In this document: in pieces, positions 1 to 8,941 of the stretch | How the letters are laid out: each line of letters starts with the position of its first letter | Numbering within the stretch: the first letter of the stretch is position 1 | DNA from: Haliscomenobacter sp. | GTDB lineage: Bacteria > Bacteroidota > Bacteroidia > Chitinophagales > Saprospiraceae | Assembly (NCBI GenBank): GCA_016707205.1 | Contig: JADJHZ010000007.1 | Span: 195,526-259,525, forward strand | Direction of reading: 5' to 3' | DNA length: 64,000 nt | Made by a program: the position numbers and the translations under genes | Notes under the pieces: model-generated | What the model was told of the DNA's origin: nothing | Database searches by the model: none | Seen by the model: the letters and a program-made list of their open reading frames with translations, nothing else

Positions 1-1
1 C

Positions 2-262
2 GAGCGGACCCAAAAAGCCAAGCCGCATGAATTGCTTGGCCAGGTCCGGTTTGAAACCCTGACCGAAGGGCCTTGTGTTCAGATGCTTCACCTCGGCCCT
101 TACGACGCCGAACCCGAAAGCTTCCGGATCATGGAAGCATTCGCCCAAGTACAAGGGCTGGCGAGAGCATCCAAAATCCATCGGGAAATTTATCTTTCCG
201 ACACCCGGAAAACGCCCCCTGAAAAACTGAAAACGGTTTTGCGCTTCCAGGTCGCGCGGTGA
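2..262 (+). CDS. GyrI-like small-molecule-binding protein, C-terminal part
   Basis: The frame is open from the first bases of the window, so the 5' end lies outside it. About 86 residues are visible. The segment reading QMLHLGPYDAEPESF and the ending typical of 'GyrI-like domain' proteins (stand-alone relatives of the SbmC/GyrI and AraC-associated ligand-binding fold) suggest a small-molecule-binding protein. No DNA-binding domain is visible in this fragment. The TGA at 260-262 is followed immediately by a heptamer repeat tract. The identification rests on general similarity of the C-terminal half only. Confidence 0.6.
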   Translation, partial: ERTQKAKPHELLGQVRFETLTEGPCVQMLHLGPYDAEPESFRIMEAFAQVQGLARASKIHREIYLSDTRKTPPEKLKTVLRFQVAR

Positions 263-296
263 TGGGGTGGTTAGTCGTTGGTGGTTGGTGATTGAT
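263..296. repeat. degenerate heptamer tandem repeat (GTGGTTR type)
   Basis: About four and a half units of 7 bp (GTGGTTA, GTCGTTG, GTGGTTG, GTGATTG) start directly after the stop codon of the preceding gene. The same word family recurs at 2298-2371, at the ends of the genes for the RNA ligase and YceI. Confidence 0.6.
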
Positions 297-403
297 TGCC
301 AGGGCGATGTGCTTTCCCCCTTCGGAGCTCATCTTGTAGTGTTTTTTCCTAAACCATTATTTGGCGCAGTCCCTCATCCGTTTTGCCCCCGGCCTCGGGG
401 TTT

Positions 404-429
404 GTTCTTTTTTTGCCCAAAAAAAGAAC
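404..429. terminator. perfect inverted repeat, terminator-like
   Basis: Two 11-bp arms (GTTCTTTTTTT and AAAAAAAGAAC) flank the loop GCCC. The A/T-rich stem could act in either direction and is followed by further A and T runs. It lies in a 715-bp stretch (263-977) without a convincing gene. The open frames in that stretch overlap one another in several phases and have no recognisable product. Confidence 0.35.
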
Positions 430-713
430 CAAAAAAAGGGCGCTCCTTCGCCCTACCGCTCCGTGGAAAACGCCTTCGCTCTATGGGCTTCAACCGCTTT
501 GAACACCGGTCGTTGCGTATCACCTGCATTCCAAGCGGTTGATCCCATAAGGCGATCCCGTTCTTCGAACGGGAACGGCGTTTTCCACGGGCTCCGGGCT
601 GCGGAGGGCAATTCAGGGACAAGCCGTTAGTTATGAAAAATACTACAAGATTTAGCCTTCGGAGGGGGTAGGGGCAGGACAAGCAAGGAACGCGGGGAGG
701 GAGGCGGCGGTCA

Positions 714-846
714 GGGGACCGGCGGATAGTTCCGCACGAAATCTGAGGATTTCGGCGAACGGGGAAATCTGAGGATTTCGGCGAACGGGGGGACCGGCGG
801 ATAGTTCCGCACGAAATTTGATCCCGTTTATTGCGGGACGGCGAAC
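714..846. repeat. dispersed structured repeat, two full copies plus one partial
   Basis: Each full copy starts GGGGACCGGC and continues into a hairpin: GTT, bulged C, CGC, bulged A, then the 7-bp stem CGAAATC closed by a TGAG loop (729-760). A partial copy covers 764-786. In the third copy (804-846) the top of the hairpin is replaced by a different stem (TCCCG/CGGGA). A further copy lies at 11063-11112 with compensatory base changes in the stem. Function unknown; it resembles REP-type intergenic elements. Confidence 0.6.
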
Positions 847-977
847 GCGAACGGGCAAGGATAGCTCAAAAAAAACAAAGCGACAAAGGAACCAAATACC
901 CGGTAAACTGGATTCTTAAGGGGAGAATAGCGGACCCCTTGTGTTGAGCGGGTCTTCGATCTTCCTTAAACCATCCA

Positions 978-2315
978 ATGATTACAGGTCAAACCCTTAT
1001 CGAGCTGGGCTTTGAACCCGGAAAATGGTTCAAAGCCGCTATCCGGCACGCCAATGAGCGCGCGCTTTCGGGCGCTGAACTGAAAGCGTATCTGGACAGT
1101 GTTTGCCCGCCTCCGGTGATTAAGCCGTTCGGGGCCCCGGTGTCGTATTTCAAAAACATCGAAGCCGAAACGGAAGAGGAGGAGCTTAATGTTCGCAGCG
1201 TGGCGGCCAGCATGAACCAGTTGATGCATACGCCGACCATCGTCGCCGGAGCGATTATGCCGGATGCCTGTCCTACCGGGTTTGGCCAGATTCCCGTTGG
1301 CGGGGTCGTCGTTACCCGCAACGCGATCCATCCCTCCATGCACAGCGCCGATATTTGCTGCTCGGTTATGATGACCAACCTGGGAAAGGTTCCGCCGAAG
1401 CAGGTGCTGGACCACGCCCATGCGGTAACGCATTTTGGGAGCGGAGGCCGGACGGATCCGTTCCGGTTACCCCGGGAACTGGAAGCGGAGATCCAGGATA
1501 ACGCTTTCCTGAACCATCCCTCCGCGTTGCATTTCGCCAGAACCCACCTGGGGACTCAGGGCGACGGCAACCACTTCCTGTTTGTCGGGACATCCCGGAA
1601 TACCGGAGATACCGTGCTGGTTACCCACCACGGAAGCCGAGGCCTTGGCGCGTTCCTGTACAAAACGGGGATGAGGGCGGCGGAGCGGTTTCGCAAAGCC
1701 ATTTCTCCGGAGACCCTTTCCAAAAATGCCTGGATTCCTTTTAATACCAAGGAGGGAGCCGCTTATTGGGAAGCGCTTCAAATCGTTCGGGAATGGACCA
1801 AACTCAACCATTCCACCCTTCACGACGCTGCAGCCAAGCGGTTGAAAGCAGAGCCGCTATTTCGGTTTTGGAATGAACACAATTTTGTTTTCCAGGATGG
1901 CGATCTGTTCTATCACGCCAAAGGGGCTACGCCTTTGGACGATAAGTTCGTCCCGGATTCGCTGGGCGGCCTGCGCCTGATTCCACTCAATATGAGCGAA
2001 CCCGTTTTAGTGGTGAAGGGCGAAACGACCGAATCCAACCTGGGGTTTGCCCCGCACGGCGCAGGCAGAAACATCAGCCGGTCCCAGCACGCAAAAAACA
2101 ACAGCAGCAAAACTAAAAAGGAGTTGTTTCTGGAAGAAACCAAGGGCCTGGATGTGCGGTTCTTCTCCGGAAACATCGACGTGACCGAACTGCCTGGGGC
2201 GTATAAAAACGCCGAATCGGTGAAACGGCAAATGCAAACGTTCGGACTTGGAGAGGTGCTGGATGAGATTCTGCCCTATGGGTGCATCATGGCCGGCGGG
2301 ATAGTTGGTAGTTAG
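978..2315 (+). CDS. rtcB: RtcB-family RNA ligase
   Basis: This 445-residue protein is a member of the RtcB family, which uses GTP and Mn2+ to join RNA 2',3'-cyclic phosphate (or 3'-phosphate) ends to 5'-OH ends in RNA repair. Family motifs appear in order: HSADICCSVM near residue 125 (Asp and Cys metal ligands with the usual D-x-x-C spacing), LGTQGDGNHF near 192, HHGSRGLG near 216, HAKGATP near 312, and HGAGRNISRSQ near 358, whose His is the residue guanylylated in the family. Canonical DIGCG is DICCS here, which points to a divergent subfamily. The last codons (GIVGS and stop) are made by the heptamer repeat that follows. No archease or RtcA neighbour is present. Convergent with the YceI gene. 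Confidence 0.88.
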   Translation: MITGQTLIELGFEPGKWFKAAIRHANERALSGAELKAYLDSVCPPPVIKPFGAPVSYFKNIEAETEEEELNVRSVAASMNQLMHTPTIVAGAIMPDACPTGFGQIPVGGVVVTRNAIHPSMHSADICCSVMMTNLGKVPPKQVLDHAHAVTHFGSGGRTDPFRLPRELEAEIQDNAFLNHPSALHFARTHLGTQGDGNHFLFVGTSRNTGDTVLVTHHGSRGLGAFLYKTGMRAAERFRKAISPETLSKNAWIPFNTKEGAAYWEALQIVREWTKLNHSTLHDAAAKRLKAEPLFRFWNEHNFVFQDGDLFYHAKGATPLDDKFVPDSLGGLRLIPLNMSEPVLVVKGETTESNLGFAPHGAGRNISRSQHAKNNSSKTKKELFLEETKGLDVRFFSGNIDVTELPGAYKNAESVKRQMQTFGLGEVLDEILPYGCIMAGGIVGS

Positions 2316-2371
2316 TGATTGGTGGTTAGTGGCTGGTGATTCACCAGCCACTAACCACCAGCCACCACTAA
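2298..2371. repeat. heptamer repeats forming a long hairpin between convergent genes
   Basis: Heptamers such as AGTGATT and GGTGGTT run from inside the end of the RNA ligase gene and then turn into their reverse complements (CACTAAC, CACCAGC) up to the stop codon of the YceI gene. The centre is a perfect 16-bp inverted repeat (2325-2357) with a 1-base loop, extendable to about 23 bp with two mismatches. Placed between convergent genes it probably acts as a bidirectional terminator. Confidence 0.7.
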
Positions 2372-2944
2372 CTACTTAGCTTCGTTGAGCTCGACGTTGC
2401 AGGTAATCTGGACATTTTCGCCAACGACCAGGCCGCCGGTATCCATTTTGTTATCCCACTTCACGCCGTAATCGAAGCGGTTGACCGTTCCGGTAATTTT
2501 GAAGCCCGCTTTGGCGCCTCTCTGGGTAGCCACTTTGCCCGTGTAGACCGCATTGAATTTAACCGGCTTGGTGACGCCTTTCATGGTAAAGTCGCCGACG
2601 AGCAGGTAGGCTTTGCCTTTCTTTTGAAGGGCGCCTTTGAACTTGAGTTCAGGGTGCTTTTCTGCGTCGAAAAAGTCGGCGCCTTTCAGGTGGCCGTCGC
2701 GGCGCTCGCTGTCGGTGTTGATGGAGGCGGTTTTAGCCGAAAATTCCACGGTAGCGCCGTTAAAATCAGCGCCTTTGCTGACGACTTTGCCGTCAAATTC
2801 TTTGAACTCGCCGTCTACTTCCGAAATCGTCATGTGCGTGACGGTGAAGCGGATGTCGGTGTGCGTTTTGTCGATCGTCCAGCTTTGGGCGTTTGTGCTG
2901 CTGATGGTCCATGCGGTCAGGAGCAAAAGGAAAAGGTTTTTCAT
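2372..2944 (-). CDS. YceI family periplasmic lipid-binding-fold protein
   Basis: The 190-residue protein has a signal peptide (hydrophobic core LFLLLLTAW, likely cleavage after STNA near residue 19). The mature part has the YceI lipocalin-like pattern: WTIDKTHTDIRFTVTHM at the start, then DGHLKGADFFDAEKHPE in the middle and DFTMKGVTKPV towards the end. YceI proteins bind isoprenoid or amphiphilic ligands in the periplasm; the ligand cannot be told here. The stop codon lies in the heptamer repeat. The gene is followed on the left by the convergent RNA ligase gene. It is separated from the RND operon by a terminator, so it is probably transcribed on its own. Confidence 0.88.
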   Translation of the reverse strand: MKNLFLLLLTAWTISSTNAQSWTIDKTHTDIRFTVTHMTISEVDGEFKEFDGKVVSKGADFNGATVEFSAKTASINTDSERRDGHLKGADFFDAEKHPELKFKGALQKKGKAYLLVGDFTMKGVTKPVKFNAVYTGKVATQRGAKAGFKITGTVNRFDYGVKWDNKMDTGGLVVGENVQITCNVELNEAK

Positions 2945-3035
2945 TGGAGCAAATTCAGGTTAGTGAAAAAATGTATATACAACGGTTATGATAACAGCAA
3001 TTCGAATCAAGTTGTTGTATAGGAGGTATCGAATC

Positions 3036-3074
3036 AAAAAAAATAGCCCCGCTTTCCTCACCGGAAGCAGGGCT
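3036..3074 (-). terminator. rho-independent terminator of the RND efflux operon
   Basis: Read on the minus strand, a GC-rich stem (AGCCCTGCTTCC pairing with GGAAAGCGGGGCT, one bulge) is followed by a run of eight T. It lies 26 bp after the stop codon of the RND pump gene. Confidence 0.8.
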
Positions 3075-3099
3075 AGTAGGATATAAAGCACGTTATGAT

Positions 3100-6000
3100 T
3101 TAAGCCGTTTTTGACTCGGCCAGGGCTTGCGCATGGTCCGGCAAGCCATTCTGGGAAGCCCGGAGGGGAGGGTAGGTATCCGCCCGGTTGGCCCATTTCG
3201 CCAGGTAATATCCGGCAAGGTCGACGAGGTAGTACACTACGGGCACCACGATAAGGGTCAGCAGCATGGAGCTGGTCAGGCCTCCGACCAATGCCCAGGC
3301 GAGCCCGTTTTTCCATTCGGCGCCGGCGCCGGTAGCGAGCGCGATGGGTAGCATCCCAAATACCATGGCGATGGTGGTCATTAGAATGGGCCGGAGCCGG
3401 ATCTGGCCCGCTTCAATGAGCGCGTCGAAGGTGCTTCGGCCTTCTTCTTTGAGCTGATTGGCAAAGTCGACGAGCAGGATGGCGTTTTTGCCTACCAGGC
3501 CGACGAGCATGATAATCCCCACGATGGAGAAGATGTCCAGGATCTGCATGGCCAGCGCCATGGCAAACAGGGCGCCGACGATAGCTACCGGGATGGAGAA
3601 CAGCACGACAAAAGGATAGACCCAGTTGTCGTAGAGGGCGACCATGATCAGGTAGACGAACAGGATCGCTGCGCCAAAGGCGATGCCCAGCGCGCCGAAG
3701 CCTTCGGCCTGGAACTTGAGTTCGCCGTCATAAGCCAGCGTGACGCCTTTGGGCGGCGGATTTTGGGCAATAGCCACTTTGAGCTCTTCGCCGATCGTAC
3801 CAGTAGGCCGTCCGATAGCCTGGGAGCGAACCGTAACCGAAGATACGCGGTCTTTTCGCTCCAGCATTGATGGGCCGGTGGTTTGAGTGATGGTTGCGAA
3901 TTGCTCCAGGCGGATGGCTTCCCCCCGCAGGTTGGTAAAGCCGAGGTTGGCGACGTCTTCCAGTTTGCTCCGGTCGAAATCGTCCAGCAGGATGTTGATG
4001 TCGTATTCGAAGGCGCCGTCGCGGTACTTGGCATTGGTATTCCCGCTGAAGGCCGTTTGCATGGTGGCGCCGACAATTTGCAGGTTGAGACCGAGTTCGG
4101 CCATCCGGTCCCGGTCGATGTTGACCTTCAATTCCGGGTTTCCTTCTTCGACCGAAAGCTCTACAGCAACCGTTCCTGGGATTTTTTTCACTTCCGCTTC
4201 CACCACTTTGGCGTAGGCCATGGCATCCTCCAGCTCGGTGCTGCTAAGAATGATCTGAATGGGGGCTTCGTCGGCGCCGCCGAAGAAGCTCACCTGGCTG
4301 GTGCTGACTTTCACGCCCGGCAGTCCGCGCTCCAGTTCGTCGCGCATACGCTGGGCATAGACGTCGGCGCGGTCGGCCCGTTCTTCTTTTGGCACCATTT
4401 TTACATTGATCTCCGCCAGATAAGGGGTACTTTGGCTCAGCAAACCCGTCGAACGACCGATGGAGGAGAACACGTTAATGACTTCCTTTTTACCCATGAG
4501 CAGTTGTTCGGCTTTCTGGGCCGCGAGGTTGGTTTCTTTCAGGGTGGCGTCTTTGGGCAATTCCAGTTTCATGATGAACTCGCCCTGATCGCTCTGCCCA
4601 AAGAATGCGGTACCGATAAAACCACCGGCAACCAGGCCGAAGGAAGAAAAGAACAGTGCGCCGGTGACGATGAGGATCAGCGCTTTGCGGTTCAGCGTCC
4701 ACCGGAGCGCCCGGGCGTACAGCTCCGTCAAATAATCCAGCGACTTTTCAAACCAGATAAAAAAGCCACCTACCCAATTTCGGCTGCTCAGGTTGCTCAA
4801 TTTAGAAAACCGGGAAGCCAGCATAGGCGTAACGGTAAAGGACACCAGCAAACTCATGAGCGTGGAGAACACCACCACCCAGGCAAACTGGCCCATGATA
4901 TTTCCGACGATTCCGCCGGATAAGGCCAGGGGCACGAACACGACCACGTCGACGAGGGTGATCGAAAGGGCGGTGAATCCGATCTCGCGCCGCCCGTCGA
5001 GCGCTGCTTGCCGTCTACCCTTGCCCATTTCCATGTGCCGGTAGATATTTTCCAGCACCACGATGCTGTCGTCGACCAAAATACCGATCACCAGCGACAT
5101 GGCCAGCAGCGTCATCAGGTTGAGGGTAAATCCGAAGATGTACATCCCGATAAAAGTGGCTACCAAAGAAGCCGGGATGGCGACCATGACGATAATGGAG
5201 TTGCGCAAGCTGTGCAGGAAAACCATCATCACCAGGGCCACCAGGATGACGGCGAGTCCGATGTCGTGCACCACGGCGTCGACGGCATCCAGGGTAAAGT
5301 CGGAGGTATTGGTAGCGACCCGGAATTTCAGGTTCTCGTCTTTGTACTGGGCTTCCAGGTTAGCCATTTCGGCTTGGATGCCTTCGGAGACGGCTACGGC
5401 GTTGGCGTCGGTCTGCTTTTGGACAACGATCCCAATAGAGGCTTTGCCGTTCAGTCGGTTGATGTCGGCGGCTTCTTTGGGCTCGTCGCGGAGTTCAGCC
5501 ACATCAATCAGCCGGACAGGGGAGCCGGTCAGCGGGCTGTTGGCAATGACTAACTGGCGGAGATCGTCCAGGTTGAGGAGTTTACCCGACAGGCGAACCA
5601 GGATCTGGGAATTCTCGCTTTTAATTTTACCGGTTGGGAATTCCAGGTTAGCCTGCTGGACCGCCTGCACCAGTTGGAGCAGGGACAGTCCATGACTCTC
5701 CAGACGTTCCCGGTTGATCAATACCTTGATTTCCCGTTCCTGACCGCCAACGAGGCTGATTTGCCCGACTCCGTCCACGCGGGACAAGGCCGGTTTTACC
5801 CGCTGGTTGAGCAGGTCGTACAACTCGGTAGGAGGCAGGTCGCCGGTAGCCCCCACGTTCATGATAGGGAACTCGCCAGAACTGAATTTCGAAAGCACCG
5901 GCGGTTCGGCATCTTCGGGGAGGGTCGATTCGGCGGCGCTGAGTTTGCGCTGGGCATCCTGCAGGGAGATGTTAATGTTCGTTCCTTGCTTGAATTCAAC

Positions 6001-6276
6001 GATCACCGTAGAAACCCCTTCAAAAGAGGTTGACCGGATGCTGGTGATGTTTTCCAGGGAAGAAATGGCATCTTCTACTTTTTTGGATACGTTGTTCTCC
6101 ACCTCCCCCGGAGAAGCGCCGGGGTACACCGTAGTGATGAACACCAGCGGCGCGTCGAATTTGGGGATGAGCTCGTAGCTCAACCTCGAGTAAGAAATCA
6201 GGCCCAATACCGTGAGCACCGTAAAAAACACGATGATAAGGGAAGGGCGTTTTATGGCAATTTCGGTAATAGACAT
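3100..6276 (-). CDS. RND multidrug efflux transporter, AcrB/HAE1 type
   Basis: At 1058 residues this is a full-length inner-membrane RND proton antiporter. The N-terminus is ITEIAIKRPSLIIVFF, the usual first transmembrane helix. Two periplasmic porter loops follow TM1 and TM7. TM4 carries GILVDDSIVVLEN with the two adjacent Asp of the proton relay, and TM10 carries GKNAILLVD with the matching Lys. There is no CusA-type Met pattern, so drugs, bile-like detergents or solvents are likelier substrates than Cu/Ag. It is the last gene of tetR-like/outer-membrane factor/fusion protein/pump, 19 bp after the fusion protein gene and followed by a terminator. Confidence 0.93.
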   Translation of the reverse strand: MSITEIAIKRPSLIIVFFTVLTVLGLISYSRLSYELIPKFDAPLVFITTVYPGASPGEVENNVSKKVEDAISSLENITSIRSTSFEGVSTVIVEFKQGTNINISLQDAQRKLSAAESTLPEDAEPPVLSKFSSGEFPIMNVGATGDLPPTELYDLLNQRVKPALSRVDGVGQISLVGGQEREIKVLINRERLESHGLSLLQLVQAVQQANLEFPTGKIKSENSQILVRLSGKLLNLDDLRQLVIANSPLTGSPVRLIDVAELRDEPKEAADINRLNGKASIGIVVQKQTDANAVAVSEGIQAEMANLEAQYKDENLKFRVATNTSDFTLDAVDAVVHDIGLAVILVALVMMVFLHSLRNSIIVMVAIPASLVATFIGMYIFGFTLNLMTLLAMSLVIGILVDDSIVVLENIYRHMEMGKGRRQAALDGRREIGFTALSITLVDVVVFVPLALSGGIVGNIMGQFAWVVVFSTLMSLLVSFTVTPMLASRFSKLSNLSSRNWVGGFFIWFEKSLDYLTELYARALRWTLNRKALILIVTGALFFSSFGLVAGGFIGTAFFGQSDQGEFIMKLELPKDATLKETNLAAQKAEQLLMGKKEVINVFSSIGRSTGLLSQSTPYLAEINVKMVPKEERADRADVYAQRMRDELERGLPGVKVSTSQVSFFGGADEAPIQIILSSTELEDAMAYAKVVEAEVKKIPGTVAVELSVEEGNPELKVNIDRDRMAELGLNLQIVGATMQTAFSGNTNAKYRDGAFEYDINILLDDFDRSKLEDVANLGFTNLRGEAIRLEQFATITQTTGPSMLERKDRVSSVTVRSQAIGRPTGTIGEELKVAIAQNPPPKGVTLAYDGELKFQAEGFGALGIAFGAAILFVYLIMVALYDNWVYPFVVLFSIPVAIVGALFAMALAMQILDIFSIVGIIMLVGLVGKNAILLVDFANQLKEEGRSTFDALIEAGQIRLRPILMTTIAMVFGMLPIALATGAGAEWKNGLAWALVGGLTSSMLLTLIVVPVVYYLVDLAGYYLAKWANRADTYPPLRASQNGLPDHAQALAESKTA

Positions 6277-6295
6277 AAGTTGGTGAATTTAGGGG

Positions 6296-7381
6296 TTATT
6301 TTCCTGCGGTTTCTGCTTCCTGAACGCTGATCTTGGTACCGTCCTGCAGGTTGATTTGTCCGGAAATCACGATGCGGTCTCCTTCGCTCAGCCCTTCAAG
6401 CACTTCGGCATAATTTCCGAAGATCCGTCCGAGTTTCACGGGGCGCAGTTCGGCTTTGCCGGAGTTGGCGAGGAACACCTGGGCGTCCCGTACACTGCCT
6501 ACCACGCATTCGCGGGGGAGGGCCAGGATTTGGATCTGTCTTCCTGTGGAGAAGAAAGCGCGGCCGTTCATGCCTGCTTTCAGGGGGCTGCCAGCGGGGT
6601 TATTGAGTTCTATTTCCACGAGAAACCGCTTGGAGTTATCCGCTTGAACATCGATAAAGGCGATGACGCCGGAGAGCCGGTTTTCTGGGTACAAATCAGC
6701 GACCAGATCCACTTTTTGTCCTTTTTTTACCTGGAAGACCTCTTCTTCGGTCAGGTAGACTGCCATTTTGAGCCTATTGACGTTGACAATGTCGAGGATC
6801 TTCATGGCTGGGGCCAGGAAAGCGCCTTTTTCGACCTCTTTTCCAGTTACTGTCCCGGAGATGGGCGCCTTGACGAGCGTTGTGCGCATTTGCTTGTCCA
6901 GGCTGCGGATCTGGGATTTGAGGTTTTCGATGGCGTTTTGGGCGTCGTCGACCTGCTGTTGGGTCATGCCGCCTTCGCCGAGCAGGTTCTTCAGCCGGGC
7001 GATGTCTTTTTCTGCTTTAACCAGGTTGACCTTGGTGATATCCAGTTGGATTTGCAGGGCTTCGTTATCCACCGCCAGGATGACGGCCCCTTCCTGCACC
7101 TGATCGCCGTTCTTGTAGTTCAGCTGGGTGATTTTTCCCTGGACTTCGGAAATAACCGCCAGGCGTTTGTATGGCTGAAAGGTACCGCTGGCGGTAAAGT
7201 CGGTGTTCAGCATTTGTTTGCTGAGTTCGATGATTCGGACGGGGATGACGTCGTTGCGCATCTGAGCAGTCTGCGAGCGTTCGTCGATTACTTGTTTGTT
7301 TTCGTTCAGTTTCCAGACCACGGCAGCAATAATAGCGCCGGCTACGATCAGGGTGAGGAGGATTCTAAGGAATTTTTTCAT
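6296..7381 (-). CDS. RND periplasmic adaptor (membrane fusion protein, HlyD/AcrA type)
   Basis: The 361-residue protein has one N-terminal membrane anchor (residues about 5-24, FLRILLTLIVAGAIIAAVVW). It then has a lipoyl-like half (QGKITQLNYKNGDQVQEGAVI), a coiled-coil hairpin around residues 110-165, the second lipoyl half (KAPISGTVTGKEVEKGAF), a beta-barrel and a membrane-proximal domain. It links the pump encoded next to the TolC-like protein encoded before it. The 180 bp upstream contain heptamer repeats; these could lower read-through from the outer-membrane gene, but no terminator is evident. Confidence 0.92.
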   Translation of the reverse strand: MKKFLRILLTLIVAGAIIAAVVWKLNENKQVIDERSQTAQMRNDVIPVRIIELSKQMLNTDFTASGTFQPYKRLAVISEVQGKITQLNYKNGDQVQEGAVILAVDNEALQIQLDITKVNLVKAEKDIARLKNLLGEGGMTQQQVDDAQNAIENLKSQIRSLDKQMRTTLVKAPISGTVTGKEVEKGAFLAPAMKILDIVNVNRLKMAVYLTEEEVFQVKKGQKVDLVADLYPENRLSGVIAFIDVQADNSKRFLVEIELNNPAGSPLKAGMNGRAFFSTGRQIQILALPRECVVGSVRDAQVFLANSGKAELRPVKLGRIFGNYAEVLEGLSEGDRIVISGQINLQDGTKISVQEAETAGK

Positions 7382-7410
7382 GGTGATTTCTTATAAAAAT
7401 TAATAGAATG

Positions 7411-7564
7411 GTGTTAGACGTTAGATGTCGGACGTTAGACGTTGGAGGGTTGGAATACCGGTAAAACCAGGAATTTTTTTGCTAAACATGTTGATAATCC
7501 ATTTTTTATAAATTAATCTGCTTTGCTCCCCATCCCACGTCTAATGTCCAAAGTCCAAAGTCTA
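7411..7564. repeat. two heptamer repeat tracts between outer-membrane factor and adaptor genes
   Basis: Tract one (about 7411-7450) has units such as GACGTTA, GATGTCG and GACGTTG. Tract two (about 7528-7564) has TGTCCAA, AGTCCAA and AGTCTAG in the opposite sense, so the two are roughly inverted relative to each other. The second abuts the stop codon of the TolC-like gene. Confidence 0.5.
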
Positions 7565-8914
7565 GAATAGTTGAAGGATTCGGCCGTTGGCGTATTCCAT
7601 ATCGATCCAGGCAAGGTTGTACTGAAGGAGGGTAGACAGATACGTCGCCTGCACTTCCCTCATGGAGCGTTCGGCGCTGAGGACCTCGGTGACGGAGGCG
7701 ACGCCCTCCTTAAAGCGTTTTTGCGAAACGGTATAGACCTCTTCGGCCACCAGTTGGTTTTCCTGGATGGAGTTGAGGCTGTTCCAGGTGGTTAGCAGTT
7801 GGCGCCGGGCGTTGCCGTATTGGAACTGGAGCGATTGCAGCGTCTGGCGCCGGTCTTCGGTGAGTTGGAGTACTTCGATTTCCGACTGCTGGATCTGGCT
7901 GCGTTTCAGGAACCCGTCGAAAAGGGGCACTTTAATATTCAGGCCCACCTGGGAGAAGTTGAACCAATTGTCGCCGTTGCCAAATTCTTTGAATCTGTTG
8001 CCCTGGCCCTGGTAATTATACCCGGCGAAGATGCGCAAGGATGGGTAATAACCGGCTTTATATACATCGGTATTGAGGTTGTTGAGGTTGATCTGCTTAT
8101 CGATGAGGATCAGGTCGAGCTTGTTTTGGAAATTCTCGTTTAGCCCTTGCGCAGGCGAGGCCAGAGCGGCGCCGTTGGCTACGAGCGTATCGGTGAGCGC
8201 GATCTCTTGGTCTAAAGGCATGGCCATAGCGAATTTGAGCGCTTGCACGGCTTGTTCGTACTGCAGTTCGAGGTTTTGGAGTTGGGTTTGGAGGCTGACC
8301 TTGTTTACCCGAAGCTGGTCCACGTCCACTTTTTTCGCGAAGCCGTTCTGGTATTGCAGTTCGGTCACTTTGAGGAGGCCGAGCACCTGGTCGAGGTTAA
8401 CGAGCAAGAGGTCCTTTTGCTGGGCCAGGATCTTGGCCTGGTAGTAAGTGCGAACGACGTTGTATACGAGTTCTTCCTGGGTTTTGGATTCCAGGATGCT
8501 GTTGAACTCTTTCAGTTCCCGAACGGCTTTCAGTCCGGTCCAGTAGCTTTGGCTGTACGCCAGTTGGTTCAATTCCACGCCCATCAGGGTGCTCAGGTCG
8601 GTGCCGAACTGGAGGGGGATGAGTTCGTCGGGTTTCCCCTCGAAAAAGTTGGGGATGAGCTGGGTAGGGAGCTTGAGGTTGTAGGTGAGGTTGGCGCTGA
8701 AGTCGATCTGCGGCAACCCGGTGCTTTTGTACTCCTTGACTTTTTCTTCCGACTGTCGGGTTTCGAGTTTGCCCTTAAGGATTTGCGGACTGTTTTGAAG
8801 GGCAAACTGAACGCTTTCCTTGATCGAAAGCGGCTGCTGGGCAGCCATGCCGAAGGCGGAAAGGAGCGCCAGGCTCAGCGCCAGGAGTTTGGGAAAAACT
8901 TCATAATAACGCAT
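7562..8914 (-). CDS. TolC-family outer membrane efflux protein
   Basis: This 450-residue protein has a signal peptide (hydrophobic LLALSLALLSAFG, cleavage near AAQQ around residue 26) followed by two internally similar halves of the OEP fold with long coiled-coil helices. Examples are LKVTELQYQNGFAKKVDVDQ and its counterpart VYTVSQKRFKEGVASVTEVL, the classic repeated outer-membrane-factor pattern. It supplies the outer-membrane channel for the RND pump two genes downstream. It starts 27 bp after the stop of the TetR-family gene, so regulator and pump are probably co-transcribed. Confidence 0.92.
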   Translation of the reverse strand: MRYYEVFPKLLALSLALLSAFGMAAQQPLSIKESVQFALQNSPQILKGKLETRQSEEKVKEYKSTGLPQIDFSANLTYNLKLPTQLIPNFFEGKPDELIPLQFGTDLSTLMGVELNQLAYSQSYWTGLKAVRELKEFNSILESKTQEELVYNVVRTYYQAKILAQQKDLLLVNLDQVLGLLKVTELQYQNGFAKKVDVDQLRVNKVSLQTQLQNLELQYEQAVQALKFAMAMPLDQEIALTDTLVANGAALASPAQGLNENFQNKLDLILIDKQINLNNLNTDVYKAGYYPSLRIFAGYNYQGQGNRFKEFGNGDNWFNFSQVGLNIKVPLFDGFLKRSQIQQSEIEVLQLTEDRRQTLQSLQFQYGNARRQLLTTWNSLNSIQENQLVAEEVYTVSQKRFKEGVASVTEVLSAERSMREVQATYLSTLLQYNLAWIDMEYANGRILQLF

Positions 8915-8941
8915 GTGGATTCGGGTTTGATTTAAAGAACG

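Noticed and set aside
3883..5553. Plus-strand open frames opposite the RND pump (346 and 181 codons)
   Set aside because: His/Gln-rich translations typical of the reverse of a GC-rich membrane protein gene; the minus strand is unambiguous.
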